DNA of 64,000 bases from Alphaproteobacteria bacterium (GTDB taxonomy: Bacteria > Pseudomonadota > Alphaproteobacteria > Bin95), in contig JACKII010000004.1 in NCBI GenBank assembly GCA_020638555.1, positions 453,318 to 517,317 of the forward strand, read 5' to 3'. This document shows, piece by piece, positions 45,194-54,186 of this stretch (its first letter is position 1; each line of letters starts with the position of its first letter). A model generated the notes under the pieces. It searched no databases and had not been told where the DNA came from. It saw only the letters and a list, made by a program, of their open reading frames with translations. The position numbers were made by a program, and so were the translations under genes.

Positions 45194-45302
45194 CGTCATT
45201 GCGGGGCGCCCGCAGGGCAACGAAGCAATCCAGCAAAGCTCGCCGACCCGGGTAAGCATCCCCTGGATTGCCGCGCCCGCTCATGCGGGCTCGCAATGAC
45301 GG
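45194..45302. repeat. Extragenic palindromic element (nested inverted repeats)
   Basis: CCGTCATTGCG (45194-45204) pairs with CGCAATGACGG (45292-45302), and GCAATCCAG (45225-45233) pairs with CTGGATTGC (45263-45271). Motifs of the type GTCATTGCG...GAAGCAATCCAG are a widespread dispersed palindromic repeat in bacterial genomes. It lies between divergent genes. Confidence 0.75.
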
Positions 45303-45405
45303 CAATGAGGGCGCTGGCGCAGGCCCCTCCCTTGGTCGGCTAGGCGCGGCGGCACCGGCGGGCTACACTGGCCGAAAGCCCTTATCCTCCGGAGCCCGCT
45401 CCCCC

Positions 45406-46353
45406 ATGTCCTCCCCCCGTATTGTCATAGTCGGCGCCGGCGGCGTCGGTGCGCCCTTCGGTTCCGCGCTTGCGCGCGCCGGCCACGACGTCACCTTCAT
45501 CGCCCGTGGCGACCATCTGAGGGCGATTCAGGCGCACGGTCTCCGCGTCGAGGGCACACTCGGCAACTTCCACCTGAACCCGGCCAAGGCCACCGACGAT
45601 CCGGCCGGCCTCGGCCCGGTCGATTATGTGCTGTTCACGCCCAAGCTCTGGGACGTGGAGGCCACCGGCGAATTCATCAAGCCGCTGATCGGCCCGGACA
45701 CCGGCGTCATCCCGCTCCAGAACGGCATCGACGCCGCCGAGCGGCTCGCGCCGATCCTGGGCGAAGGCCATGTCATGGGCGGCGTCGCGGCCGTCAGCGC
45801 CGCCATTGCCGAGCCGGGGCTGGTCCGGCAGATGGCGGAATTCCAGATGTTCCTGTTCGGCGAACTGGATGGCTCCCGCTCGCCGCGCGCCCTGCGCCTG
45901 CAGGCCATTTGCGACGCTTCCGACCTGGACGGCCGGCTGTCCGACGACATCCAGTATGACATGTGGTGGAAGTTCTGCTTCCTGTCGAGCGGCGCGGCCA
46001 TCACCGCGGTCACGCGCCAGCGCACGAAAGTCGCCCTCACCGATCCGGACATGCGCCGCGTCTATCGCTCGCTGTTCGAGGAGGTCGTCGCCGTCGGCCA
46101 GGCCTGCGGCGTCAACCTGGCCGACGGCCTGGTCGACGAGTTGCTGGCGCGCGAGGACGGCTTTGCCGACGGCTGGATTTCCTCCATGGCCATGGACCTG
46201 TTGCGGGGCAAGCGGCTGGAACTGCCCTGGCTTTCCGGCAAGGTGGTCGAACTGGGCCGCGAGAAGGGCGTGCCGACGCCCACGACCTTCACCCTCTATG
46301 CCATGCTGAAGCCCTATATTGACGGCCGCCCGGAAGGCTCGCCGACCGGTTAA
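45406..46353 (+). CDS. Ketopantoate reductase family protein (2-dehydropantoate 2-reductase-like)
   Basis: A 315-residue NADPH-dependent reductase. The Rossmann loop IVIVGAGGVGAPFGSALARAG opens the protein (core GAGGVGAPFG), followed by VTFIARGDHLRAI. The catalytic-domain motifs YVLFTPKLWD, IPLQNGIDAAERL and WWKFCFLSSGAAITAV are present, with the ketopantoate-reductase Lys. The start at 45406 fits the family; the frame is open upstream to 45268 through the palindromic repeat. It may act in pantothenate synthesis or on another 2-oxo acid, since many paralogues in this family have other substrates. Confidence 0.93.
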   Translation: MSSPRIVIVGAGGVGAPFGSALARAGHDVTFIARGDHLRAIQAHGLRVEGTLGNFHLNPAKATDDPAGLGPVDYVLFTPKLWDVEATGEFIKPLIGPDTGVIPLQNGIDAAERLAPILGEGHVMGGVAAVSAAIAEPGLVRQMAEFQMFLFGELDGSRSPRALRLQAICDASDLDGRLSDDIQYDMWWKFCFLSSGAAITAVTRQRTKVALTDPDMRRVYRSLFEEVVAVGQACGVNLADGLVDELLAREDGFADGWISSMAMDLLRGKRLELPWLSGKVVELGREKGVPTPTTFTLYAMLKPYIDGRPEGSPTG

Positions 46354-46370
46354 GGCGGGGGGCGCCGCCG

Positions 46371-47294
46371 ATGCGCCGCCTCCTCGCTTCGATCCAGGGC
46401 CTCTGGGCGCGACTGATGGCGCCGCTACAGGCGCTGCCGAGCAATGTGCGCGGCGCCATCTATGTGATGACCGCCGGCATGATCTTCACCGCGTCGTCGG
46501 GCTTCGTGAAGGAGATGAGCGGCGAGATTACCGTCTTCCAGATTCTGCTGATCCGCCAGGCGACCATGACGCTGACAGTGCTGCCGGTGCTGGCCCGCAA
46601 TTTCCCGGACGCGCTGCGCACCCGCTCGCTGAAGCTGCAATTCGCCCGCGTCGTCTTCGCGCTCATGGCCATGGTTGGCGGCTTCCTGGCGATCCAGCAC
46701 ATGCCGCTGGCCGACGCCACCGCCCTCAGCTTCGCCAAGAGCCTGTTCGTGCCCGTCTTCGCCCTGATCTTCCTGAAGGAGATTGCCGGCCTGCACCGCT
46801 GGGCCGCGACCCTGGTCGGTTTCGGCGGCGTGCTGATCATCGTGCAGCCGGGCGCACATGGCATCGACCTCTTTTCGGCCTATGCGCTGGCCGGTGCCGC
46901 GGGTGCCGCCATGGTGATGATCATCATCCGCCACCTCTCCCAGTTCGACCGCTCGGTCACCATTCTCAGCTATCAGGCGATCCTGGTGGGCGCGGTCATG
47001 CTGCCGCTCGGCGTCTGGTACTGGGTCTGGCCGACCTGGCAGCAATGGCTGATGATGCTGGGCATCGGCCTGCTGTCGGTGGCCGGCCAGTTCGCCAACA
47101 TCGCCGGCTACCGCGCCGGCGAGCCCACGGCCGTCGCGCCCATGGACTATGCCCGCATGGTGTTCGCGGCGCTGATCGGCCTGGTGGTGTTCCTGGAAGT
47201 GCCGAGCTGGTCGACCATCGCCGGCTCGGCCCTGATCATCGCGACATCGTTCTATACCATCCGCCACGAGCGGCACTTGGCCCGGCGCCGGTAA
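46371..47294 (+). CDS. EamA/DMT-family transporter
   Basis: A 307-residue inner-membrane protein with about ten hydrophobic helices in two EamA repeats. Typical segments are AIYVMTAGMIFTASSGFVKE, LADATALSFAKSLFVPVFALIFLKE and YRAGEPTAVAPMDYARMVFAALIG (cores MPLADATALSFAKSLF and AVAPMDYARMVFA). Members export amino acids, nucleotides or other small metabolites; the substrate here is unknown. It starts 17 bases after the reductase gene, with AAGGCGGGGGG as ribosome-binding site, so both are probably on one transcript. Confidence 0.92.
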   Translation: MRRLLASIQGLWARLMAPLQALPSNVRGAIYVMTAGMIFTASSGFVKEMSGEITVFQILLIRQATMTLTVLPVLARNFPDALRTRSLKLQFARVVFALMAMVGGFLAIQHMPLADATALSFAKSLFVPVFALIFLKEIAGLHRWAATLVGFGGVLIIVQPGAHGIDLFSAYALAGAAGAAMVMIIIRHLSQFDRSVTILSYQAILVGAVMLPLGVWYWVWPTWQQWLMMLGIGLLSVAGQFANIAGYRAGEPTAVAPMDYARMVFAALIGLVVFLEVPSWSTIAGSALIIATSFYTIRHERHLARRR

Positions 47295-47312
47295 GCGGTG
47301 GTGTACCCTGGT

Positions 47313-47358
47313 GATGGCGGAGCCGCCTCTGTTCCCCGGAGGGGGCGGAGCCGCCATC
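47313..47358. terminator. Hairpin between convergent genes
   Basis: GATGGCGG (47313-47320) pairs with CCGCCATC (47351-47358), and each arm contains a smaller GGCGGAGCCGCC hairpin. It lies between the transporter gene and the convergent DUF2155 gene. There is no T-run. Confidence 0.4.
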
Positions 47359-47462
47359 CGGGGCCGGTGTCATCGTGCGAACACGGGCGAGGGCGGTGTT
47401 CGCTCTGGCCAACCGATCCCGGCTCGCACCTCCGGTACGGCCGGGAAATACTGTGACGGACG

Positions 47463-47846
47463 CTAGCCCGCCTTCTCGCACCCGGCGAGCCAGATGTCAT
47501 AGACCGGGTGGTCCATGGCCGAGAGCGACGGCGACGAGGCGAACATCCAGCCGCGGAAAGCCTGGCTCGCGCCGGTGTCCCGGCGTCCCAGGTCGGTGAT
47601 CTCCAGAAACACCGCGGCCTCCGGCGGCTCTTCCGGCGGGCGCACCCGGCAGGCATCGACCTTGATCAACAGCCGGCCGAATTGCGCGGTCTCGCCCACT
47701 TTCACGGTCATTTCGCTGACCTGGGCGGTGATCTTGTCCAGCGCCTGCAACACCGCCACGTCCCGGTCCAGGAAGGTCGCGCCGGAGAGCGCGACCCAAA
47801 GGGCCGCCAACGTCGCCAGCCGCACGCCGCGAATTGCGTTCGGCAT
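47463..47846 (-). CDS. DUF2155 family exported protein
   Basis: A 127-residue protein with an N-terminal signal (LATLAALWVALSGATF) and the DUF2155 core: ALDKITAQVSEMTVKVGETAQFGRLLIKVDAC (core TAQFGRLLIKVDACRVRPPE), FLEITDLG and FRGWMFASSPSLSAMDHPVYDIWLAGC. Two or more conserved cysteines are present. The function is unknown. The ATG at 47846 overlaps the mlaD stop (TGATG). NDUFA12, mlaD and DUF2155 together form a well-known alphaproteobacterial gene order. A longer open frame through mlaD in another register is not used. Confidence 0.9.
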   Translation of the reverse strand: MPNAIRGVRLATLAALWVALSGATFLDRDVAVLQALDKITAQVSEMTVKVGETAQFGRLLIKVDACRVRPPEEPPEAAVFLEITDLGRRDTGASQAFRGWMFASSPSLSAMDHPVYDIWLAGCEKAG

Positions 47847-48304
47847 CACTTCTTTTCTTGGTTGTTGGTGAAGATCAGCTTGCCGATCAGATCTTCCAGG
47901 CTGACCGCCGGCTGGGTGAATTTGATCTCGCCGCCGGCCGGCAGCATTTTTTCGTCCGCGCCGGGCTCGATCGACAGATAGCGCCCGCCCAACAGGCTCT
48001 CGCTCTTGACCGCGATCGAGCTGTCGGTGGGGATTTTCGTGGCGGGATCGATCAGCAGCCGCACTTCGGCCAGATACGTGCCCGGGTCCAGTGCGAGGCT
48101 GGCAACCTTGCCAACGGGAATACCGCTGATGCGCACATCGGCGCCGCTGTCGATGCCGGCGGCGTTGGTGAACTTGGCCACCACCGCATAGCCATCGCCG
48201 ACATTCTTCCCGGCCCCGGCGCGATAGCTGTAGGCCAGGAACCACACGGCCACCACCAGCACGGCGGCCCCGACAATGCTTTCCACCCAGTTGCGGCTAA
48301 TCAT
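47846..48304 (-). CDS. mlaD: MlaD, outer-membrane lipid asymmetry ABC system substrate-binding subunit
   Basis: A 152-residue protein anchored in the inner membrane by residues about 8-28 (VESIVGAAVLVVAVWFLAYS), followed by a single MCE domain: GYAVVAKFTNAAGIDSGADVRISGIPVGKV (core GADVRISGIPVGKVASL), then VKSESLLGGRYLSIEPG. MlaD forms the periplasmic hexamer that passes phospholipids between MlaC and the MlaFEDB transporter. The rest of mla is not adjacent, which is usual in alphaproteobacteria. It is 12 bases downstream of the NDUFA12 gene and coupled to DUF2155. Confidence 0.94.
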   Translation of the reverse strand: MISRNWVESIVGAAVLVVAVWFLAYSYRAGAGKNVGDGYAVVAKFTNAAGIDSGADVRISGIPVGKVASLALDPGTYLAEVRLLIDPATKIPTDSSIAVKSESLLGGRYLSIEPGADEKMLPAGGEIKFTQPAVSLEDLIGKLIFTNNQEKK

Positions 48305-48316
48305 CGGTCCACCCGT

Positions 48317-48682
48317 CTAGTCGCCCGGCGTCCAGGCTTCGTAATCGCCCGTAGCGTGCGAGCGCTGGCCGCCGCGCAGGTCATGGCCCGGCGGCCGATA
48401 GGCTTCCGCCGTCCCGGTCCGGTTCGGATGGTGCGGCTTCTGCCACTCCCAGCGCCGGTCCTCGGCCTTGGGCGGGGTGTCGCTGTAGAAGTGCAGCCAG
48501 CCATGCCATTCCGGCGGCACTGCGGAGGCTTCCACCGGCGCCTTGTCCGGATACACCACCCAGCGCTTCGGCCGGGACGGATCGCGCGGCGACTTCTCCG
48601 TATAATATTTGTTGCCGAACTGATCCTCTCCGACCAGGTCGCCGTAACGCCAGGTATAGAGCTTGGTGCCGATCGTGGTCAT
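48317..48682 (-). CDS. NADH:ubiquinone oxidoreductase 17.2-kDa accessory subunit (NDUFA12 family)
   Basis: A 121-residue protein matching the NDUFA12/B17.2 family: LVGEDQFGNKYYTEKSPRDP, then RRWVVYP-type KRWVVYPDKAPVEASAVPPEWHGWLH (core WVVYPDKAPVEASAVPPEW) and HHPNRTGTAEAYRPPG. It is a supernumerary subunit of respiratory complex I, shared by alphaproteobacteria and mitochondria, and a strong taxonomic marker. It is the first gene of the operon with mlaD and DUF2155. Confidence 0.96.
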   Translation of the reverse strand: MTTIGTKLYTWRYGDLVGEDQFGNKYYTEKSPRDPSRPKRWVVYPDKAPVEASAVPPEWHGWLHFYSDTPPKAEDRRWEWQKPHHPNRTGTAEAYRPPGHDLRGGQRSHATGDYEAWTPGD

Positions 48683-49399
48683 ATGCGTGTCACCGCCAAC
48701 AGCTGCCGGGTTTCGAGGCCACTATATATAGGCTGCCGTCGGGAGTGCGTCCAGCAACCCTGTGTGTCGGCCGCCGCGGCACGGGAGCCCAGCGTTATCC
48801 CGATTCGTTCCGCAGTTATCCCCCGAATCGGCTCGCCGGAGAAGCGCGGGATTTCATGAATCCGCACATGTAATCTACAGGTTATCAGCCTGTGAGGCAT
48901 GCAACCCAATTCCCATGTGCGTAACGGCAATTTCTCCATTGCATATGGAGCCGCGGTTTGACAGCATACCGTATGTCGTTACACAGGATCAAACACCCAC
49001 AAAATATAGGGGAACGCAGTGCTTCAGACCATTTGAACCACAATATGCAGCGCTACCCACAATCTCCGGGAGTATCTAATGCGGGTCAAACTACGCTACG
49101 AAGACTACTCATCGCAGCAGAATATAGCCCCATTACAATACTCGTAATTATTGATTTGAAATCTAAGCCATCGCCCGCATGTGACAATTTTATTCCAAAA
49201 TGATAAAATCTGAATATTATGTTATTTTTACACGGAATTCTGTAGCAGTGTCTACGGAAATACGTGACACCATCAGCTGGCAATGTTTGCCACTGATTGT
49301 TCGACCCCGTAATACTGAGAGGTGCTTCCCATGCCGCCGCCTTAATTCAAACTCGTTGGGCTTAGGACCGATCGCAAAGGCCAATGCCTAACAAACGGA
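48683..49399. other. Intergenic region upstream of the tRNA, no gene seen
   Basis: About 720 bases. The GC content falls after 48900. There are only short, unconvincing open frames and no recognisable protein motif. The end next to 48683 must hold the promoter of the NDUFA12-mlaD operon. Confidence 0.5.
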
Positions 49400-49426
49400 G
49401 GCGAGACAAGCTTTCGCTGTCTCGCC
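49400..49426 (+). other. Hairpin immediately upstream of the tRNA
   Basis: GGCGAGACA (49400-49408) pairs with TGTCTCGCC (49418-49426), a 9-bp perfect stem ending 11 bases before the tRNA 5' end. It could be a terminator of upstream transcription or a processing signal. Confidence 0.4.
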
Positions 49427-49437
49427 CCGCCTGGAAC

Positions 49438-49537
49438 GGGGATGTGGTGGAACAGGTAGACACAGTGGCCTTGGGTGCCACCGGGCAGGCCGGTCAAGCT
49501 GATGCCCGTGCGGGTTCGAACCCCGCCATCCCCACCA
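49438..49537 (+). tRNA. Class II tRNA with leucine-type body and UGG (Pro) anticodon, oversized variable arm
   Basis: The acceptor stem is GGGGATG (49438-49444) with CATCCCC (49527-49533), A73 and an encoded CCA at 49535-49537. The D arm is GTG/CAC with loop GAACAGGTAGA, as in tRNA-Leu. The anticodon stem is GTGGC/GCCAC with loop CTTGGGT, so positions 34-36 read TGG. The T arm is GCGGG-TTCGAAC-CCCGC. The variable region is 28 bases (CGGGCA stem with TGCCCG), against about 13-17 in normal leucine tRNAs. Body, A73 and long variable arm say leucine; the anticodon reads proline CCN codons. One base, A35 to G35, separates it from a Leu-UAG anticodon. Confidence 0.85.
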
Positions 49538-50199
49538 GCACGCTAGTCGCAAGAAGCTGCTAAATGAAGAGCCTTTGAGATGTCTTCATCGTTGTCGGCT
49601 TTCTCATGGAGAGGTTATTGAAAACCTTGGGAATAAGCTTGAGCCACCCAAACATATCTCATTGTAACATATGAGTTTTTATCCCATAACGCACCCAACC
49701 ACTCACTGAAAGCTCGATCAGGCGCTCAGCCATATCTCCAATGACAGGGACACTCCGGAATAATCATATTCTCCAAGAGCGCATCCCCTGAGCTACGGCC
49801 CCACTGAGGCATGTGAGTTGGACGAGATTGCCATGGCACCGTGAGACGTCAAAATTATCCCAATTTATCCCATAATTTTCCCCGCATGCGATTCGCGAAC
49901 CTGCCTGGACCTGAGCGCCTCAAAGCCAGTTTCCCCCGCACTTAACAGCCTGTGGGAAAGCACTGAATCTTTGCTGTGGAAATGTGCCTGTAACCCGCTT
50001 GTCCTCTGTCGTTTCGACGGCTTGGAATACCAAGATCGGGCATTCGCTCCCGACCAGATTTGAAAAATTCATTGTCTGGTAGATGATGGGTTGTGAGGGT
50101 TCCATATATCGCGCCCGCCACAGCCCTCCCTACTAAATGTAGTCACTTGGTTGGAAGCGATGATGCCTAGGAGCAGAGGTCTTTGAGGAGTTGCCACCC
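49538..50199. other. Region between tRNA and nrdJ, no gene seen
   Basis: About 660 bases of lower GC than the flanks, with no convincing open frame. TTTATCCCATAA occurs twice (49678-49689 and 49864-49875). Its location just 3' of a tRNA would suit an old integration site, but no integrase or att duplication is visible. The last 90 bases should contain the nrdJ promoter. Confidence 0.45.
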
Positions 50200-53100
50200 A
50201 TGCGTATCGAGCGCCGCTTCACCCGTGCCGGCCAGTCGCCCTACGACCGGATCGAGTTCCGCAATGCCACCAGCGAGATCGTCAATCCCGACGGCTCGGT
50301 GGTGTTCAAGGCGGCCGACATCCGCGTGCCCGCGCATTGGAGCCAGGTGGCGGTCGACATCATCGCCCAGAAGTATTTCCGCAAGGCCGGCGTGCCGAAA
50401 AAGCTGAAATGCGTCGAGGAAGACGGCGTTCCCGCCTTCATCCGCCGCCGCGTGCCCGACGGCGCCGCCCTCGACGCCCTGCCGGAGGACGAGCGCCTGG
50501 GCGGCGAGAGCGATTCGCGTCAGGTGTTCGACCGGCTGGCCGGCGCCTGGACCTATTGGGGCTGGAAGGGCGGCTATTTCGATTCGGAGGAGGACGCCCG
50601 CGCCTTCTTCGATGAGCACTGCTACATGCTGGCCATGCAGATGGCCGCGCCGAACAGCCCGCAATGGTTCAACACCGGTCTGCACTGGGCCTATGGCATC
50701 GACGGGCCGAGCCAGGGGCATTTCTACGTCGACCCGACCACCGGCGAACTCAAGCGCTCCGATTCGTCGTATGAGCGGCCGCAGCCGCACGCCTGCTTCA
50801 TCCAGTCCGTCGCCGACGATCTGGTGAACGAGGGCGGCATCATGGACCTGTGGGTGCGCGAGGCGCGGCTGTTCAAATACGGCAGCGGCACCGGCACCAA
50901 CTTCTCCAACCTGCGCGGCGAGGGCGAGCCGCTGTCCGGCGGCGGCCAGTCCTCCGGCCTGATGTCCTTCCTGCGCGTGGGCGACCGCGCCGCCGGCTCG
51001 ATCAAGTCGGGCGGCACCACGCGCCGCGCCGCCAAAATGGTCTGCCTCGACGTCGACCACCCGGACATCGAAGCCTTCGTCAACTGGAAGGTGGTCGAAG
51101 AGCAGAAGGTGCTGGCCCTCGTCGCCGGCTCCAAGATCGCCGAGCGCCATCTGAAGGCGGTCATGCAAGCCTGCCACGGCAAGGCCGAAGTCATTGAAGG
51201 CGACGACGCCGACCGCTTCGACCCGAAGCGCAACAAGGCGCTGGCCGAGGCCATCCGCGACGCCCGCCGGGCCGAGATCAGCGAGAACTATGTCCAGCGC
51301 ACGATCCAGCTCGCGCGCCAGGGCTTCACCGACATGGCGTTCGCCACCTACAACACCGACTGGGATTCGGAAGCCTATCTGACCGTCGCCGGCCAGAATT
51401 CCAACAACTCGGTGCGCCTGACCAACGATTTCCTGGAGGCGGTGGGCCGCGACGCCGACTGGAACCTGACCCGCCGCACCGACGGCAAGGTCGCCCGGAC
51501 CATCCGCGCGCGCGACCTGATGGACCAGATCAGCTACGCCGCCTGGGCCAGCGCCGACCCGGGCGTGCAGTTCGACAGCACCATCAACGAGTGGCACACC
51601 TGCCCGGCCTCCGGGCGGATCAACGCCAGCAATCCGTGCTCGGAATACATGTTCCTGGACGACACGGCCTGCAATCTCGCCTCGCTGAATCTGGCCTCCG
51701 GCGCATTTTACAGCGCCGGCACGTTCGACCTGGAAGCCTACAGCCACGCGGTGCGCCTGTGGACCGTGGTGCTGGAAATCAGCGTGCTGATGGCCCAGTT
51801 CCCCAGCCGCGAGATCGCCCAGCGCTCGTACGACTTCCGCACACTCGGCCTCGGCTATGCCAATCTGGGCGGCCTGCTCATGGCCTCCGGCCTCGCCTAT
51901 GACAGCGACGAGGGCCGCGGCGCCGCGGCCGGCCTGACCGCGCTCATGACCGGCATCGCCTATGCCACCAGCGCCGAGATGGCCGCCGGCCTCGGCCCCT
52001 TCCCGCGCTGGGCCGAGAACCGCGAGTCCATGCTGCGCGTCATCCGCAACCACCGCCAGGCCGCCCATGGCGAAGCCGGCGGCTATAAGGCGCTGAGCGT
52101 CCTGCCCGTCGCCCTCGACGCGGCCCGCGTGCCGTTCGAAGGCCTGGCCGAACGCGCCGCGGAGGCCTGGGACAAGGCGCTCGAACTGGGCGAGCAGCAC
52201 GGGTATCGCAACGCCCAGGCGACCGTGATCGCGCCCACCGGCACGATCGGCCTGGTGATGGACTGCGACACCACCGGCATCGAGCCCGACTTCGCGCTGG
52301 TGAAGTTCAAGAAGCTCGCCGGCGGCGGCTATTTCAAGATCATCAACCGCATGGTGCCCGAGGCGCTGAAGGCGCTCGGCTATACCCGCGACCAGATCGA
52401 CGCCATCACCACCTACGCCACCGGCCACGGCACGCTGCGCGGCGCGCCGGCGATCAACCACGACACGCTGAGCGCGCGGGGCTTCTCGCCGGAAGCGCTG
52501 GAGTCCATCGAGGGCTCGCTCGCCAGCGCCTTCGACATCAAGTTCGTGTTCAACCGCTTCACCCTCGGCGACGATTTCTGCCGCGACGTGCTGGGCTTCA
52601 CCGACGCGCAGCTGGGCGACTATGCCTTCGACATGCTGGCCGCCCTTGGCTTCACGGCGGCGGAAATCCGCCAGGCCAACATCCATGTCTGCGGCGCCAT
52701 GACGGTGGAAGGCGCGCCGGACCTGAAGGACGAGCACCTGCCGGTGTTCGACTGCGCCACCCCCTGCGGCCGCGAGGGCACGCGCTTCCTGTCGGCCGAG
52801 GCGCATATCGACATGATGGCGGCGGCGCAGCCCTTCATCTCGGGTGCGATCTCCAAGACCATCAACATGCCGAACGGCGCCAGCGTCGCCGACTGCGAGA
52901 GCGCCTATATGCGCTCGTGGAAGCGCGGGCTGAAGGCGAACGCGCTCTATCGCGACGGCTCCAAGCTCTCGCAGCCGCTCAGCGCGTCGCTGCTGGACGA
53001 CGTCCCTTTCGAGGATGCCCCTGGGGAGGCCCCGCTGCCGTCTGCTGCTGCGACGGAGCGTGTGGTTGAGCGCATCGTCGAGAAGGCCATCGTCATGCGC

Positions 53101-53895
53101 GAGAAACTCCCCGACCGGCGCAAGGGCTACACGCAGAAGGCCGTGGTCGGCGGTCACAAGGTCTATCTGCGCACCGGCGAATACCAGGACGGCAAGCTGG
53201 GCGAGATCTTCATCGACATGCACAAGGAAGGCGCGGCCTTCCGGGCGATGATGAACAATTTCGCCATCGCCGTTTCCATCGGCCTGCAATACGGCGTGCC
53301 GCTGGAGGAGTTCGTCGAGGCCTTCACCTTCACCCGCTTCGAGCCGTCCGGCATGGTCGAGGGCAATGACGCCATCAAGATGGCGACCAGCGTCGTCGAC
53401 TACGTGTTCCGCGAGCTGGCGGTCAGCTATCTGGGCCGCGCCGACTTGGCCCATGTGGAGCCGGAGGACATCCGCCACGACAGCATCGGCGAGGGCGAGG
53501 CCGAGAGCGCCATCGACGAGTGGAAGCACCGCCGCGAGGGCGACCTGGAGACCGCCCGGCGGCTGGCCAGCGCCGGCTATCTGCGCGACAACCTCTATGT
53601 GCTGAGCGCGCCCAAGGCCCGTGCCGGCGCGGAAATGGTGAGCGTCGCGGCGCAAGCGATGGAGGCCACCACCGGCATGGCCGTCGCGGCCAGCGCCAGC
53701 GCCAGCGGCGCCGCCACCTACGCGGCGGTGAGCTATTCCAGCGGCCCCGGCTCCGAGCGCGCCGCCCGCGTCCAGGAGGCCCGCATGAAAGGCTACGAAG
53801 GCGACAACTGCCCCGAATGCGGCAACTTCACCCTGGTGAGGAACGGCACCTGCCTGAAATGCGACACCTGCGGAAGCACGACCGGGTGTAGTTGA
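50200..53895 (+). CDS. nrdJ: Vitamin B12-dependent (class II) ribonucleotide reductase
   Basis: A 1,231-residue adenosylcobalamin-dependent ribonucleotide reductase that makes deoxynucleotides with or without oxygen. The active site is clear: redox Cys C199 (PHACFIQS), the catalytic NPCSE motif with N478, thiyl-radical C480 and E482, and the second redox Cys C491 (DTACNLASLNL). The long C-terminal part includes a region typical of large NrdJ (GEIFIDMHKEGAAFRAMMNNF) and a zinc-ribbon tail (CPECGNFTLVRNGTCLKCDTCG). The ATG at 50200 follows TTTGAGGAG by nine bases. No B12 riboswitch was recognised upstream. It is a single-gene unit. Confidence 0.98.
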   Translation: MRIERRFTRAGQSPYDRIEFRNATSEIVNPDGSVVFKAADIRVPAHWSQVAVDIIAQKYFRKAGVPKKLKCVEEDGVPAFIRRRVPDGAALDALPEDERLGGESDSRQVFDRLAGAWTYWGWKGGYFDSEEDARAFFDEHCYMLAMQMAAPNSPQWFNTGLHWAYGIDGPSQGHFYVDPTTGELKRSDSSYERPQPHACFIQSVADDLVNEGGIMDLWVREARLFKYGSGTGTNFSNLRGEGEPLSGGGQSSGLMSFLRVGDRAAGSIKSGGTTRRAAKMVCLDVDHPDIEAFVNWKVVEEQKVLALVAGSKIAERHLKAVMQACHGKAEVIEGDDADRFDPKRNKALAEAIRDARRAEISENYVQRTIQLARQGFTDMAFATYNTDWDSEAYLTVAGQNSNNSVRLTNDFLEAVGRDADWNLTRRTDGKVARTIRARDLMDQISYAAWASADPGVQFDSTINEWHTCPASGRINASNPCSEYMFLDDTACNLASLNLASGAFYSAGTFDLEAYSHAVRLWTVVLEISVLMAQFPSREIAQRSYDFRTLGLGYANLGGLLMASGLAYDSDEGRGAAAGLTALMTGIAYATSAEMAAGLGPFPRWAENRESMLRVIRNHRQAAHGEAGGYKALSVLPVALDAARVPFEGLAERAAEAWDKALELGEQHGYRNAQATVIAPTGTIGLVMDCDTTGIEPDFALVKFKKLAGGGYFKIINRMVPEALKALGYTRDQIDAITTYATGHGTLRGAPAINHDTLSARGFSPEALESIEGSLASAFDIKFVFNRFTLGDDFCRDVLGFTDAQLGDYAFDMLAALGFTAAEIRQANIHVCGAMTVEGAPDLKDEHLPVFDCATPCGREGTRFLSAEAHIDMMAAAQPFISGAISKTINMPNGASVADCESAYMRSWKRGLKANALYRDGSKLSQPLSASLLDDVPFEDAPGEAPLPSAAATERVVERIVEKAIVMREKLPDRRKGYTQKAVVGGHKVYLRTGEYQDGKLGEIFIDMHKEGAAFRAMMNNFAIAVSIGLQYGVPLEEFVEAFTFTRFEPSGMVEGNDAIKMATSVVDYVFRELAVSYLGRADLAHVEPEDIRHDSIGEGEAESAIDEWKHRREGDLETARRLASAGYLRDNLYVLSAPKARAGAEMVSVAAQAMEATTGMAVAASASASGAATYAAVSYSSGPGSERAARVQEARMKGYEGDNCPECGNFTLVRNGTCLKCDTCGSTTGCS

Positions 53896-53935
53896 GGGAT
53901 GGCACCGAAATAATCAGAGTTAAGAAGGATCGAAT

Positions 53936-54133
53936 ATGACTGCCCCAAATCGTCAGAGACCACCTGACTCGCAGGCTAACGAACAGCGTTCAAAACCGAC
54001 GGGCCATTATACTGAAAGCTTTAAGCCTCCGAATAATGGCCCGCGAGGAGACAGCAACACTAGCGCCCAAAACGGCGGAACAGGGAATCAAATACCCAAA
54101 GATCCTCCTAATAGGGCGATAAGGAGAAAATAA
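53936..54133 (+). CDS. Small hydrophilic hypothetical protein
   Basis: A 65-residue open frame rich in Asn, Pro, Gln, Arg and Ser, with no hydrophobic segment or recognisable motif. AAGGA lies six bases before the ATG, which is a good ribosome-binding site. It begins 40 bases after nrdJ, but base composition drops sharply here, so it belongs to the AT-rich island rather than to nrdJ. The function is unknown and it may not be expressed. Confidence 0.4.
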   Translation: MTAPNRQRPPDSQANEQRSKPTGHYTESFKPPNNGPRGDSNTSAQNGGTGNQIPKDPPNRAIRRK

Positions 54134-54186
54134 AGTAACAATGGGTCTCATAAACTAGAAATGGAGACAAACAGATTATCGAATTA

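Noticed and set aside
47463..48245. A 260-codon frame spanning DUF2155 and part of mlaD
   Set aside because: Its first half is mlaD in the wrong register. The real DUF2155 start is the ATG at 47846 overlapping the mlaD stop.
50107..50199. Cobalamin riboswitch upstream of the B12-dependent reductase
   Set aside because: No B12-box-like sequence or long structured leader is recognisable between 49900 and the start codon.
49538..50199. Remnant of an element integrated at the tRNA
   Set aside because: The TTTATCCCATAA repeat and lower GC are suggestive, but no integrase, no duplicated tRNA 3' end and no phage-like gene were found in the window.
50167..53655. A 1,162-codon minus-strand frame opposite nrdJ
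   Set aside because: A shadow of a high-GC gene; nrdJ on the plus strand has all catalytic motifs.
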